Of a stretch of 64,000 bases of DNA, positions 1 to 13,100 are shown piece by piece (position 1 is the stretch's first letter; the number at the start of each line of letters is the position of its first letter). The stretch is from Paracyclopina nana (taxonomy: Eukaryota > Arthropoda > Copepoda > Cyclopoida > Cyclopettidae). The DNA is taken from NCBI GenBank assembly GCA_019096065.1, contig JAGUCH010000008.1:3229001-3293000 (forward strand). The letters run 5' to 3'. The notes beneath the pieces were generated by a model that was not told where the DNA came from, did not search any database, and saw only the letters and a program-made list of their open reading frames with translations. Position numbers and translations under genes: made by a program.

Positions 1-3000
1 CAATAATTCCATCTCCAAGTGGAATAGTACCACACCACTGCAGAGCTCTTCTCCCAGATTCTGCCATCTCAGGCATGAAATGGAACAGCTCCTTTTGAAA
101 TTGAAGTCCTCCTAAAAATGGCTTGGAACTTGACACACACACACACTGTGGAGCCATGATGCTCCAGCTGGGATTGGAAGGGTCAAACGATGATTTCTCC
201 ACCAGGCCAAGCGCCCAAAGCTTTCGGTTTATTCATACCCTTTATTCTCAAGTGACTTAAGAAAGCTGGAAAAGGTGAAAAATAAATAATTGGAGCTCAC
301 CCCACAGTGCAATTTATAGGCAAAAAGCTGGATCTGGTGCAATTTCTGAAAATAAAAGGATTGGAGCCCTTTTATGATATCTGACTGCATCGTAAAATCT
401 TCCGTTTTGGTTCGATGCCAAACTGACTTTTGTATGATTTCCTACCCTCCGAATCATGCATTGATTGAGACCACCCTTGGCTTCGAAGGCATCAAAATTT
501 CGCCATTTGTATGCCATTCGAATAATCATAGAGATATCATTAATATCACGTATAAGTCTCAGACTGGTTGGGACTCATCATCAATCTTCGTGGCCGCGCA
601 TTTATCGACGAAGACAGACCTGAAAATTTCCCAGCTCGAAGCTTTTCATAGGCCAAGGCCCCCTGCGTGGTGGCATAGGATTCCTGGTCAACAGTAGTCA
701 TAACTCACTACTACAACAGGGGAACTTTCACTTATATATTCCATCTATCGGAAAATTGAAGTAGCAGCTGCTTCCACAAACGAATAATTGGAATCCAGAC
801 ACTTTTAGCCGCTTTGGGTCAGCAAAGTACCGCTAATAACAGAGTCTGTCCTACATAGATTATCCCCCAGCCATTTCAGACGGAAATACTACTACTGCAG
901 CGCGAGCTTGTAGGTTCTTCTGTGCCAACCACAATAATAGTTCAAAGTTGTAATGTATATTCTAGTGTTTTTGGTGGTGCTCGACGATATAATCCGGGTA
1001 GCAGGCTCGCGAAGGTATTTTCAGGAAAACAGCCAGGGTATTTAGCCAGTCACCAAGACACAATGGGATCGTCCTTGAAGGCAGAATAACAAATCGGTGA
1101 CATGACTACTTCTGACATGCCTGAGAATCCCTGCTTTTTTGCCTGGGATCCTTTTTTGGCATCCATGAACATTCTTGCAAGAGTGGGGCCAGTACTCTCA
1201 ATTTCCAAACTGGGAGAAAATGTAAACAGAAAGGGACGTATACCAGCTTTACTGCTATATGAGTTGGCAGGAAATCAGACTTTTTGCTGATCCAGCAAGA
1301 CGTGATGAGCCTTTTGATTGCTCTTGATTGGAGCTCTCTTCTTTTAAAATGGGCGGAAAGAATGCAGAGATCGAACGAATTTTCAAATTACCAACCTCCA
1401 TTGAATGTGATAATTTTTCCTGGCTCTTCCGATCAAAGCCTGCAATTACTCTCACATCACCAAAGTGCTTTTGGAGCCTTGATTCTCGCTGCTGCATCAA
1501 TTTTTATTACACCTAATCCAGCCGTTTTTTCTTGACTATTTTTCACGGCTGCTGCTACTGCACCACTTGAGTTTTTAGTGGTTGTAGTAGTAGTGTAGTG
1601 CACTTTCTTATCTATATTTTTTTAAAGTGCACAAGTCCTCTGCTATAAGGACTTCAAAGCCTTAGCAGAAATGTGGATTTAGGAGGAATCGCAGCGATAT
1701 CCATGTGCAGTTCCACAAAATCATGAGTGGATTCAGAAAAAGGAAGACGTGATCGTCGCAGTTGCACGAGGCAAATGCAGAATGAAGAATGCACAAGTGC
1801 AAAAATGGACATTCATGGGTGTTTTTCTCCCAAGGATTTTTGCCCTTTTCAGGAGCCTCACATCATCATCATTATTACTACAACCATGGGCTTGCACAAT
1901 GATGATGCTACTTTTGCCATCCGACACCATGAAGCCTCGTGTAAGGAGTTTTGCATCAACTTATGGTGTTGGTGGCCTCTAGATGCACTTCTTTCAGACC
2001 AAATTATCTACTTGGCCAAGTTACATCTTTAAAAGCCTGCACAGCAAAAAATTGCTGCCAACAACAGCAGCAGAGTTTCCTTTTTTGAAAACTGGTTGCC
2101 ATTATATGCTTCACACAATTAGCCATGAATTTTTCCACAGTGTGCTGAGACGAAGGGGAAGGGCGCTTGATAAATGGGCGATGCTTTATGTACATATGCA
2201 AAACTCTAATTGAATTTCATTTCGGCGTGAAGGAAGCTAGGAGAAGACCTACGGTGCTTTTTCACCCTAGTAGCTCACCGCGAGCTGGGAACCATATGAT
2301 GGATTATGCATTCAAAATGAAGCTGCTAGCTGCTAGTGAAGGCTGGTGAGTTACGTATTTTTTGAGCACCTCAACAATGGGCTCAGTAATTATTCTCTGC
2401 ACCAATGCTAAAATGAGGGGATCAATCGAGACTGGTATCAAGAAAAAAGGCAATTTTGTTCGAAAGTTGTTGCCCTCCCAGTGCTTTTTCAAGGGGGTGC
2501 TCCTCTGTATATCTCACCCCCTTTGCTCTGTTGGCAGACAATCTCAGGGGAAAGTGCTGAGGACTTTTTGAGCCGAACTTTTTAATATCGGCGGCAGAGT
2601 TTCGTCTTCTTGTTTCAGTGCATCATTCGACCCTCGTTTCAGCGAGAGTTTTTTTCCAGATTATTTGGATGGGTGATGAAAAAACGGCCTGACCCTCTCA
2701 GCGTGAGCCAATGTCGGGGTGTTTGTTATTCCACAGGGGTGGTGAGCCAAGCTTTAAAATGCTGGCACAAGAAATGTGTCACTGCTCTATAGAAGAGGAG
2801 TTACATACTGTACTGCTATTGCATTCACAATGCAATTGTCGACGCGAAGAGTGAGCGCGACGAAAGGAATTTACTATATGTACCAAATGAAATGAGCCTA
2901 TGTATTTTTTGACTAGCCCGAGCCTGCGAGGACGGTAATGCTACGAAGGTTTTATAGGTTGTTCTGCTGCTAAAATTGATGTGATAACTCATTTATGGGC

Positions 3001-4168
3001 CAAATCCAACGACTCGCCAAGAATTCGCATCGATCAAAAAACTATAGGAAGGCGTAGTCAGTGGCTATCCACGTCTCATCCAAAGGAGTCATCCATGACA
3101 ACCTTGATGAATTGGCTACGATGCCGGAACGATTGGGATCAAATGTCGCCGGCTGGCCGGTCTCGTTTCCCCACCTCTTTTTTTGCAGAACGGACCTTTT
3201 GTTCTGAAAAATGTGTCGTCGCGCGAGCTCGCGGCCTCCATAAAGAGAAATGCCGTCATGCGCTGCATGCCTACACAGAAAAACTTCAAACTCCGCAGGT
3301 TGAGACCCATTGTTCGGGGATGCACTTTTTATTTGAACGCTGCAAGCACCGCAGTTGTTTCATGCGAGAAATGCGAGCTGGGACCTAATCTGATCGACTT
3401 AATTTGTGAGCTTTTAAGATAGCGCGATATTGAGGTCTCCATCTCCTTGATAAGAACGCGCGTGGTTATTATTAATGACCAGCCTAAAGTAGAAACATTC
3501 ATGAAAATCCTCTAGTTTCTCATGATGGGCTGAGTTTCAAGCTGGAGGTCTCAACGATCATATGCATCATTTTTTTTCAAAAAAAATGAGTGTCACTTTA
3601 AAAAAAACTAGCGAAACAAAGACTGGGTTTTTCCTGCCAAACTCCTGAATGGAATCGATCAAGCTTTCCAAAATGAATTAATTTAATAAGTTTTATAAGT
3701 TTGATATCCCTTGACTTATCATTAACGCTGATTTTCTCAGTCAAACGCAGCCAAAGTGGTGTGGGAAATCTGGGTTTTATTGATCGATTGGAATTAGCGA
3801 TTGATCTTTGTCATTTCACACATGTTCTCGTTAACCATTTACTATAGCAGCAGCAGCAGTGCTATGGCAACGAGCGAACGCAGAAAAAGGGTTTTTGCGC
3901 GTGGTGTTGTTGTCGTTGCTGCTGGTGCGCTGCAACTCAGCGCGGCGGGCGAACGCGGCGCGGCGCGCGGTTCAGCATTCTGCAAGCGTAGCGCGCTAAC
4001 TCAGTCAGTTGTCGAGAAACCAAACTGCGAGAAACACGTGGACTATCCAAAAATATTTTTTCCGCTCAATGACGACAACCGAAATTAGCAGTGCAGTGCT
4101 CCTTTTCAAGCCATGATGTGGAGGAGGTCGTCGTCGTAAAGGGAACCGAGTGATCTTCTTCCGCCAAA
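1..4168. other. Upstream intergenic DNA
   Basis: I see no supportable gene here. Open frames at about 374-697 (+) and 2981-3388 (+) have no recognisable domain, no codon bias like the real exons, and no matching splice partners. The last 300 bases become CpG-rich and are treated separately as a likely promoter or 5' UTR. Confidence 0.5.
3850..4168 (+). promoter_or_regulatory. CpG-rich promoter/5' UTR of the latrophilin-like gene
   Basis: The sequence directly upstream of the signal-peptide exon turns abruptly GC- and CpG-rich (cggcgcggcgcgcgg near 3956-3970), unlike the AT-rich flanks. It contains arthropod initiator-like TCAGT at 4001-4005 and again in the overlapping CAGTCAGTT. I found no convincing TATA box or downstream promoter element. 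The start site is inferred, not shown. Confidence 0.35.
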
Positions 4169-7100
4169 ATGTGCTTGGTGTTGCTGCTGTTGCCGCTGTT
4201 GTTGTTTTTGTCGTCCCCGGTGACAAGCGACCCTGAAGCGTGGTCGTCGTCGCTACCCCGGGGCCAGCAAATCACCAACGCTCAGCAAGGAGGTGGTCTT
4301 CTCCCCTTTCCAGAAGGTAAGCAAAACCTTTGTTTCTTGCCAATTAGCAATGTCCCATCAATTCTGATCTCGGGGAGGAAATTAACTTCGTGATGACGAG
4401 GAGCAAAAAAAGCCACCTTTTCACACTAGGCAAAAAGGTCTTGAACTTGTCCGTTTCGATACGCATTTTTCCTCGCTTTTCCCCAGCTGAGAATTGCGGA
4501 GGGCTTGGTCGCGCGATGCTGACAGCTTCATTTAGGAGATAAGGCTGAGTCTCATTTAGGGCGCGAGTTGTAATTATATTTCGAAAACCGCAAAGATACC
4601 AACGAGACGCAGGTGAAAACGGGTAAACAAAACAGTCATTGGAAACAATAATCGTCGCCATGCAAACATCCTCACTTGCGGACGAGTGACAGCGTTTACG
4701 ATTCTGGGAACAAACCATAATAACTATTACCATCGTGGATGTCCAAACTGGAAAATTATGGCTCGTCTGGTCGCCCGAGGCTTCCGCAGACGTAGAAGAG
4801 AATCCCTGTCATTACAAACAACTTTTGCTGAAAAGCACAATGATCATTATTTTGCCATCTCCTGTCTCTCACCGGGAGTCAATTTCTTCCTGTGATTATC
4901 ATTTTTCGAGAAGGAAAAGATCGCGTTGGAAGAGGTCAACAACGTCTGTGACCAATTTATGCACGCGCGTGTACATCGATCTGCGACCTCTGGCTCTCGC
5001 TGCAAAATTGCCTCAGTTGAGCAGTGTGAGAAACAATTCCATAAGATAGTGCAATTGTTCTCAAAACCACAGAGCGAGAAGAATTCTTTGCCATTCACCG
5101 AAAACTGATTGCTGTTGGCCATTTCCACCCTGCCCATCCCACTATTGTTGGACAAATGAGTGTCAGCTGAATTATTCAGCATGCTGGTCACACGCAGCAG
5201 CAGCAGCAGCAGCCTGGCTGGGCCGGTCAATCAATCCAACTGCCCGCAGGTGTCTTGTTGTCCTCGCTAATCCCTTGTCTTCACACAATGATAATTGTTG
5301 GATGGTGGTACAATATTTTTTTCCCTCAGCCATCTACCCAAATCCTGACAGAAGTCATAATAATCTTGATCCTATCTCCAGATTGAGTCATTTTTAGGAG
5401 GGCCAGGAAATCCATTCAATTTCGGAAGGATGAGTGTTTCCCAAATCCGGAATAAATGCAGATAAAAGAGTTTTAGCTGCAGCGCTATTCAATTCTGCTA
5501 CTAAAGTTGGCAGTTATAAATACCTTCCCCGTCATCATCAGTGTGGTCAGTTTTAAATAGGATCACAGTGTACTACTAAGCTTTTTGTCGCAATTTTACC
5601 CCTTCTATTCACTGCGTAACGTAGGCAAGTCTCCCTAATCTCTGGCCACATCTTTCTGAAGTCATCTGCATGACATAGGCATCTATAAAGCCACCGCAGA
5701 TCCACTCTGGGAATGTGCTCCCATAAAAAAGAGCCCCAAATGGGGAACCGACTGTTCAGAGCTAAAACGACACCAAATGGCGAGGTTGTTGTTTCGCATA
5801 TTTTGTGAGTGTGTTTGTGCTCGAAATCCCTCAGTGTGCTGAAAGGTCTCATGGACAAGCTCATAGAGCAATGCTGGTACTGTGTCACTGTCACAAACCC
5901 TTTGAGAAACTTCTGCTCTTGCCAATTGTGCGCGGGGACTCGCATCATTTCATTGTATTTCGAATACACCGCAAATGAAGCAACTTTCTGCTGCCTCCAA
6001 CTCCAATGGAGATTTATAGTCAAAATGTTAAGATGAATGGGCTTGAACTCACTTTCCAGACTGCTGATAAGAAAGCTGGAAAAAAAGAAGCAGTGTTTCA
6101 CTCCTCCTTCTTGCGCTATCTGATGATGTTTTGTTCGCAGTTACCAAGCCTTTATAAGCCTTGTAGCTGTGTACACCTTTTTCTCGCTGCCCATCGTGAC
6201 ATCTCTCGTGAAAAAGGGAGATTTGCATGGAGGAATGAGAAGATGTCCAAAACGATTATTGTCAGCATCAGAAAAAAGCCTTTGCGCTCTTATCAGCAGT
6301 AGTAGATCTTTTGTTGCGAAAAACGAGGACATCTTGGTAGAAGCCATTAAAGAGGATCTTGTTGATGTTCCAAGTGCATATATGCTATGCAACAGCATCA
6401 ATGATGCAAAGGCCAGCACGTACCACTCTTGGTCAAAATAAAATAGCGGCCCTAAGAGGTAGTCTTGATTTTATGGCAGATATTATCATCCAATATTATT
6501 ATGTGCCCCTTTGAAATGCATGTTTTGAGGGGAGAAGAAGCCCAGTGTGCACCAGATCAGCTGGTGAGCGTTGCACATGTTGTGCTATTATTAAATTACA
6601 CCTTAGTATTATGCTGCTTCTGATGATGGAGGGAGTTCCATACTTTGTTCTCTCGCCATTCTCCTTTTTCGCCGCTGCTGCTGCTGCTGCTGTTGCATGC
6701 GCACGTGTGTTTTTCTCTAATGTGCGATCGATAGAAGACAATCAGCATAAACAAAGAAGGGATCGCATGGTTAGCCACAATTGAACGCAAGCTGGCGCTG
6801 CCAGAGACGACACGACCAAAAATGAATTTCTGCTTCGTAATCCCTTTGAACAAGCATTGCTGCTATGTAGCAGTGGAAGGAGCAAAAAGTTACATTTATG
6901 GCCAGACAGTAGTCGGCCATTTATACATATTTTTATTGCTCAGTAGGAGCATACGCGAGTTAATAACGCAAAATGCAAGATTCCCTATTTTGCAATAAGG
7001 GAATTTCTTTATTTTTGGTCCGATTTGGGCGTCGCGGGTAATGCTCAAAAGTTGCTTGTTTTTAGCGCTCTCTGTCATTAAGAGTGGAAGAAACCGAAAC

Positions 7101-10100
7101 GAATTTTCGACACCTTCCAGCCACCCACATCGTCGTCGTCGTCGTAATTCTCCATTTTGAGCGAGTCGTTCGCCATGATGTTTGGCCACCACCGGTGAAT
7201 TGCTGGTGTCTCTTCTGCTATATAGTAGAAGGTGGTGCAACTGCGCCGCGCGTTCTGCGGAAATGGGCCATTCCATTAGCATTCTTTGGCGAACATAAAA
7301 CGAAACAAATGTTGCCTCTTTAGCTATAAATTAAGCGAACCCTAGCAAACACAAGTTTTAAAGCTCAATTTATTGACCTGTTAGGGTGGCATAAAAATTG
7401 AAGGCTTTTTACATGGAGTAGCAGAGCTAAATTGGAGCTGACACTCATTTTTCTTCTCTTCTCGCACTTGGTGAATTATGGTGCTTGATGAACAGAAAAG
7501 GGGGGATGACACAGTGGGGGCCACAAGTGCCGAAAAAGGGCTAATGTTGTGACCAGTGGGGATCGATATGAAGTGAAAAAGTTTGCTATATACCACTCTC
7601 TTCGTTGAGTGGTGCGGGGCTCGAAATTAAATACTTCCAGTGTGGCACCAGTCCTCTACTTTTGGAAGTGCTTTGTGAACACTTGAACCCTGCTAACCAA
7701 AGGTACTCATTACACCATTTTCGTCTTTGCTTTGGTGGGTGGTGAATTGCTTCGATTTTTTCCCACCGCCATGTTCCACACGGACACACAGGGAGTAATT
7801 CTGCTTGAAAAACGACACAAAGCCTCAAATCATAGTGTACCCCTGTGTGAGCGCCATTTTCTGTGCGTGTGAGCTTGTGAAAAAAGGAAACTTCATTCAC
7901 GCCCTTGGTAATTGGGTAAATTGGTCGGAGGAGTGAATTTTGAAATTCCAAGATGGCGATGATGATGAAGAAGAAGATTCTTGCAGAAAGTGCATTTTCC
8001 TGACTACCCCTTCGAACTTTGAAAGCAGCCGACAGCAGAAGCGGCAGACAAATCAAATTGTGGCTTTGATGAAGCACAGAGATAACATTTTCCGCGAAAT
8101 CTTGTTAAATCATGACATGCATGGCAACAAAGTTACAACAACTCTGATTGTGTATAGAACTACCAAAAGCACAACGGGGCCAAGTAATGAAGCAAGAGCC
8201 CAGGTTTTTCCTATTAAAAAAATATAAGTGTGCTCTAGAACTCTCTAATAAACTAGGTCGTCATATATCTAGGCAAAAAAAAGTTAACCTCCTTGGCGCA
8301 AATCCTCAATCAAGGGAGCCTTCGCAGCGTTGGCTTTGACGTTGCGAAAGCACAGTGGGGCAAAAATGCGGCAATCTCCTCATTGGACTCCACTTCCTGC
8401 GACCTTTTCCATCCAGGCTCTCATTGTGACGTTTGTAGCATAGAGATCAAGTTTTGCGGAAAAGAGCACAAATCCTGGAAGATCTACCGAGCTTCAATCT
8501 TCTTGAGTGCTCAGTTTACTTTCATGCACATCAAAGGAGGAGAAAACTTGACGACGATCTAGTAGCACTTTTGGTCACGAATCCGCCATATATTCTTTAA
8601 AAATGCACGACTTTTTGCCTCCACGCAGCTATGGGGTGAATTTCCCTTTTAAAGCACAGTAATAATTGTAGCATGCGAGTTCCCAATCAAAGCTGGTTTT
8701 TGCTCGATTTAATTGGCCTTCTAATATAATATAACTCCGTCGTGGGGCCCTAATTTAGTGCTTAATCACCCTGCTCGATCTTTATAGCCTTAATTTTACT
8801 TGAATTGCAGGTCGTGGTCCTGATGGCACCCTTTACAAGACGGACTACCGCTGCGAAGGGGAAAACATGACCGTTTCGTGCCTCGATAGCGATGGTCCCG
8901 GCCTTCACGGAACCATCCAAGTGGTGAGGGGCAACTTTGGCCGATTCTCCATCGCGATTTGCAACAGGCATGGCCAAACTGATTGGAGTGTCAACTGCAT
9001 GGCCCCGCAAACCACTCGAGTTCTCCAGCAGCAGTAAGTGAATTTTCAGCAACGGCCGAAAAAAGGCCTAATTAGAGCTGATTGATGTGAGTTGGCTCAG
9101 CAGTTGGGAGAAACTTCGTTTGCCCCAATCGAGAGCCGACTAAATGGCTCTTTTGTGCAAACTTCAGCCTCGCATGAAAAGCAGTCATTTTTGCGAAGAA
9201 GACCCTTTAATCAAGCTGATGTTTGAAGCAGCAGCTCCTGTCATTTTATGACGAAAAGGCTCCTCCTGGCCAAATTATTGCTGGCCATAAAGCACACTGG
9301 GCTCAACTATTCAAACCCTCGCAAAAATACCTATTTTTGCTGCAATATTTCTGCGTAATTTTGCATTTTTGCATTTTGGTGTTTTGGGCGGTATTTTACC
9401 CCAGTGTGCCTGTGTGCAAGATTGTTGTTGTTGCATGTTGCTGGCAAGGACTGGAACAACTGTAGAAACAGAGACGTTAACGTAGGTAATCTCCTTAAAG
9501 ACTGAGAAGTCCAGCAGCAGCAGCAGTCGACAACAACAAGTGCTCGTCGAGAGAGATTGGAAAAAGGAGATGTCTAAGAGGGTTAGTTAGGGTTTTGTTG
9601 CTCCACTCCAACTCCTGTAAGGTGACACCCCCTTTACTGCATCAGTAATACTCTTCATGGGAGCACATTAGGGATGAAATGACAAACATATTGCCAGAAA
9701 TCCAGACTTTATGGGAGCAATATCCACGCTGTAGCAGCAGCCACTCGTACTTGTTGTTTACGAAATGTAGCTACAAATTCTTGTACAATTAACTTTTAAC
9801 TCCCAGCTCAGCTGACCTTGCTGTATGAATTGCTCATGTCACCTTTCCGCATAACTTTTAACTGATTTCACGACTCTGCACGAGAGCAATGCCACGTAGT
9901 ATATGCCAGAAGTGGGCTGTTAAAGCAGGCTGATTTCTGAGACCTTTTCATGGTTTCATTTATACACTAAACTGAGTGGAATAATGCAGAAAGTAGGAGC
10001 TAGGGGCTGAACGTTTTGTCACGCTAACTAACGAGGGCTAAATTGTTTTTGCCAATGTAAACTTGTTGACATTCTGCCCTGAAAAGAAGACTGGCGAGGG

Positions 10101-13100
10101 TCACTATTATCACCGTCTCAAATCTCTTTCTCTCTCTTTAATTTAGGTGCGACGGGTCCAAACACTGCGTTGTTCCCGTGAATTCCGAGCTCTTTCACGA
10201 CGCCTGTCCAGGCACTCACAAATATCTCGAGATCCATTATGCATGTCTCACCTCCGCCAGTCCCATGGGCGCGCATCAGGGAGGCCAAAATGGCCGCAAG
10301 GCCCCGGCCTTGCCACCCTGGATGTTTGAGCTGCAGGAGGCCAGTCCCACAAACAGCAAAGTTAATACGGCTGTCGTGAACAACAATATCAGCGCTAATA
10401 ACAAAGAAACCGCTGACCAAAGCCTCGCCGAGTCCGCAGCGGCCATTTCGGCCTCTGCTTCGGCCTCCGCTGAGGACGAGGCCAGCGCAAGCAAAAATGT
10501 CAGAAAGCCCATTCTAGTCACGGAAAAGGTGGAGCTGGAGAGGCGGGTGCCCATCACCACGCCCAGGCCGACCACGCCCTCGACAACGACTCGGGCCTCC
10601 ACCACGACCTCGACCACGAGAGCCTCGACCACGACCTCGCGTGTCCCCCTGAACAAGAGCCAAAAAGTGCTGGTTTCCTCGGCGAAATCCACCCTGGCCG
10701 CTGCTGGGCCCGCAAGCTCCGATCTCGATCAAGGTAGGCGCTTTTGAAAGTTTTCCAATATCTTGAGCTCTGGCTTTTTGAATCTCGAAGGGATCGTAAA
10801 ATTGAAACCATGGCTTCTGGAGATAAAGGCTGGCTGCTGGGGAAACATTTGCGGTATCTTGGGGCTCGACTCAGATCTAGGTCATATCCTACCTGTATTT
10901 CAGCTTTTTTTTGGTAGTGCTCGAACTTGATATAGATAATTCTTGCCCACTTGTCACAAAGCCAGCTGAAGTAGTGAGTTGTTGAAAAGGCATCAATTTT
11001 CAGCCTTAATCTGCTGCAGCTGAGGATTAGTCGGCGGTGAAATTAGAGCGAGCACAATTGTAAGCACTTGAAGGCGGAATACCTTGAAATATTGAATATT
11101 TTCTGTAGTGGCTGGTGGCCAAATCCCCCATATAGAGGGAAGAAGTGGATTTGCAGAATCCATGCTGCAGGTCACACCGTAGAAGTACACGCATATATTG
11201 CAGAAGCATTGAAGATCTTCTTCAGTTTGATGCCAGATTGTGCACCAGCTCCGCTCTTTTATGGCTTTGCTTGGCTCAATTTTGCATTTGAGCTGAAAAA
11301 AGTTCACACCAAGAACAAGGCTCGTATGACACGCGCCATCTGCTTTCTAATAAGAAACTTTATGGTGGGAATGCCATAAAAAGTGATTCATGGCTCAAAG
11401 GGGGGATGTAGTAGGTAGAATTGTCGTCAGAGCTTTTTTCTCCCATTTCCACAGATGAAAGCGCTTTAAGCGTATGTATTGACGAGAGGCAAACTAGGCG
11501 CAATTTTCTGCTCCGTAGATCAAAACAGATTGCTTTTTCATGCCTATATAGAGGCAGCAGTATTTACTGCAGTTGTATTATTGGTAGATTTTCCGCAGTT
11601 GCCTACTTTCGCACGCTATTGTAGCGACGGCGAAAAAAAAATGGTGCACAAAAGCGCGTCAATGGATATAAAGAGAAAAAGCCAGCTGAAAATGTCGACA
11701 CGAACAGATGATCTGTGTGGCAAACTGACTGCAATCTTTTTGGAAAAGTGCCTCCATTCAAAGGTTTGTTACTCTGGTGATGTACGAGTCCTTGGGAATG
11801 TTGCAAAGAATCGTAAAAGCACGGAAAAATAGAGGCAAAACTTTTTTCAGCTTCCTACTTGCCAAAAGAGGAAAGCATAAGCTTGTAGCAGTGGCCCTTC
11901 ACTTTTATGCCAAAGTGTCGACAATCTAGAGTGTCATTCTTCGATTTCGTGCGGGAAATGCTAAAGGATTTTTTTTGTGCGGCTGTCCTTCCATCTGAGC
12001 AAATCTTCATATTCCATTTCGAAGCGAGGGCTTTTCGGCCCCGATTTGGCGTCAAATTGGACCAACAGCTTTCCCAGCAACCTTCTCTGCACAAGGTTAA
12101 TTTGTTCTCGTTAGAGAGTTGCTGCAGTCTAACATTTTGGGACTCTAGCTCACGTTCGCGTTTCACAATTACTAGACGTCGAAGTTTGCTGTAATGGCCA
12201 AGAACGCACACTGAGCTTGCAACACAATAAAGCAGCCAGGGCTAAGATAACTCTCCTCCTCCTCCAGCTTGAATACAAAAATTCTGCAATCCCACTTAAA
12301 ATGGGATCAAGAAAGGACCGGGAATTCCATTCATTCCCGAGGTGGAAAGCTTTCTCGTAGACAAAGAGAAATTGGCCAATAGGCCAATGATTTATAGCCT
12401 ATTTTCTTCTCAGCCTTCGCCGCGCAGCCCTTTTAGAGACCATGGCTGAATTCAGATAAGGGAGACAAATGACCTCGAGGCGCATAATAATCGTGTAATT
12501 TCACCCTGCAACAGCTGAGCACACTTCTATGATTTTGATTCAATTTGCAGACAAGCCGCTAAACACGCCGATGGATGTGTACGTCACGCCCATGACGGGC
12601 GCACCGGCGTGCCAGCCCGTGACCGCGCGTCAGCTGCAGTGGAACTGGACGCCGGCGGGCCAGGTCGCCTTGCAGCCCTGCCCTATAGGCGCTACTGGGC
12701 TGGCGCGCTGGTACTGCCAGGACAGCCCCGACCAGCCCACGTGGCAGGGCGACGCACCTGACATGAGTGACTGCAAGTCGGTGGCCATGACCAATTTGGA
12801 GTCTCAGGTTCGTCAAGAGGACCCCGAAAATGTCCTCGTGTCCTCCTTGGCATACTTGACGCGCACCAAGTCCCTTTATGGCGGAGATCTCGAGGCCGCT
12901 GTGGCCATCATGAGGACGGTGGCCTCTCGAATTCAATACCGACTTCAATCCTCGTCGAGCTTTCACGACAAGGTCAATCACATCCGCCAAGTCCTGCTGA
13001 ATGTGCTCCGCTCTGCGGCCAACATTCTGGAGGCCGGGCCCAATCGCGAGGCCTGGCTGGACCTCAGCGCCGACCGGCAAATGAAGGCTGCCACCTCACT

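Noticed and set aside
374..697. 107-codon open frame near the window start
   Set aside because: No domain, no splice sites in phase, and codon use unlike the real exons.
5553..6101. 182-codon open frame on the minus strand
   Set aside because: It lies within intron 1, has no recognisable domain and no splice structure; composition looks like translated non-coding DNA.
7586..8077. 163-codon open frame on the minus strand
   Set aside because: Intronic and antisense, with no domain and no supporting splice or start context.
11479..11832. 117-codon frame in intron 3 of the latrophilin-like gene
   Set aside because: It has no acceptor/donor in a phase that would keep the receptor frame and no domain.
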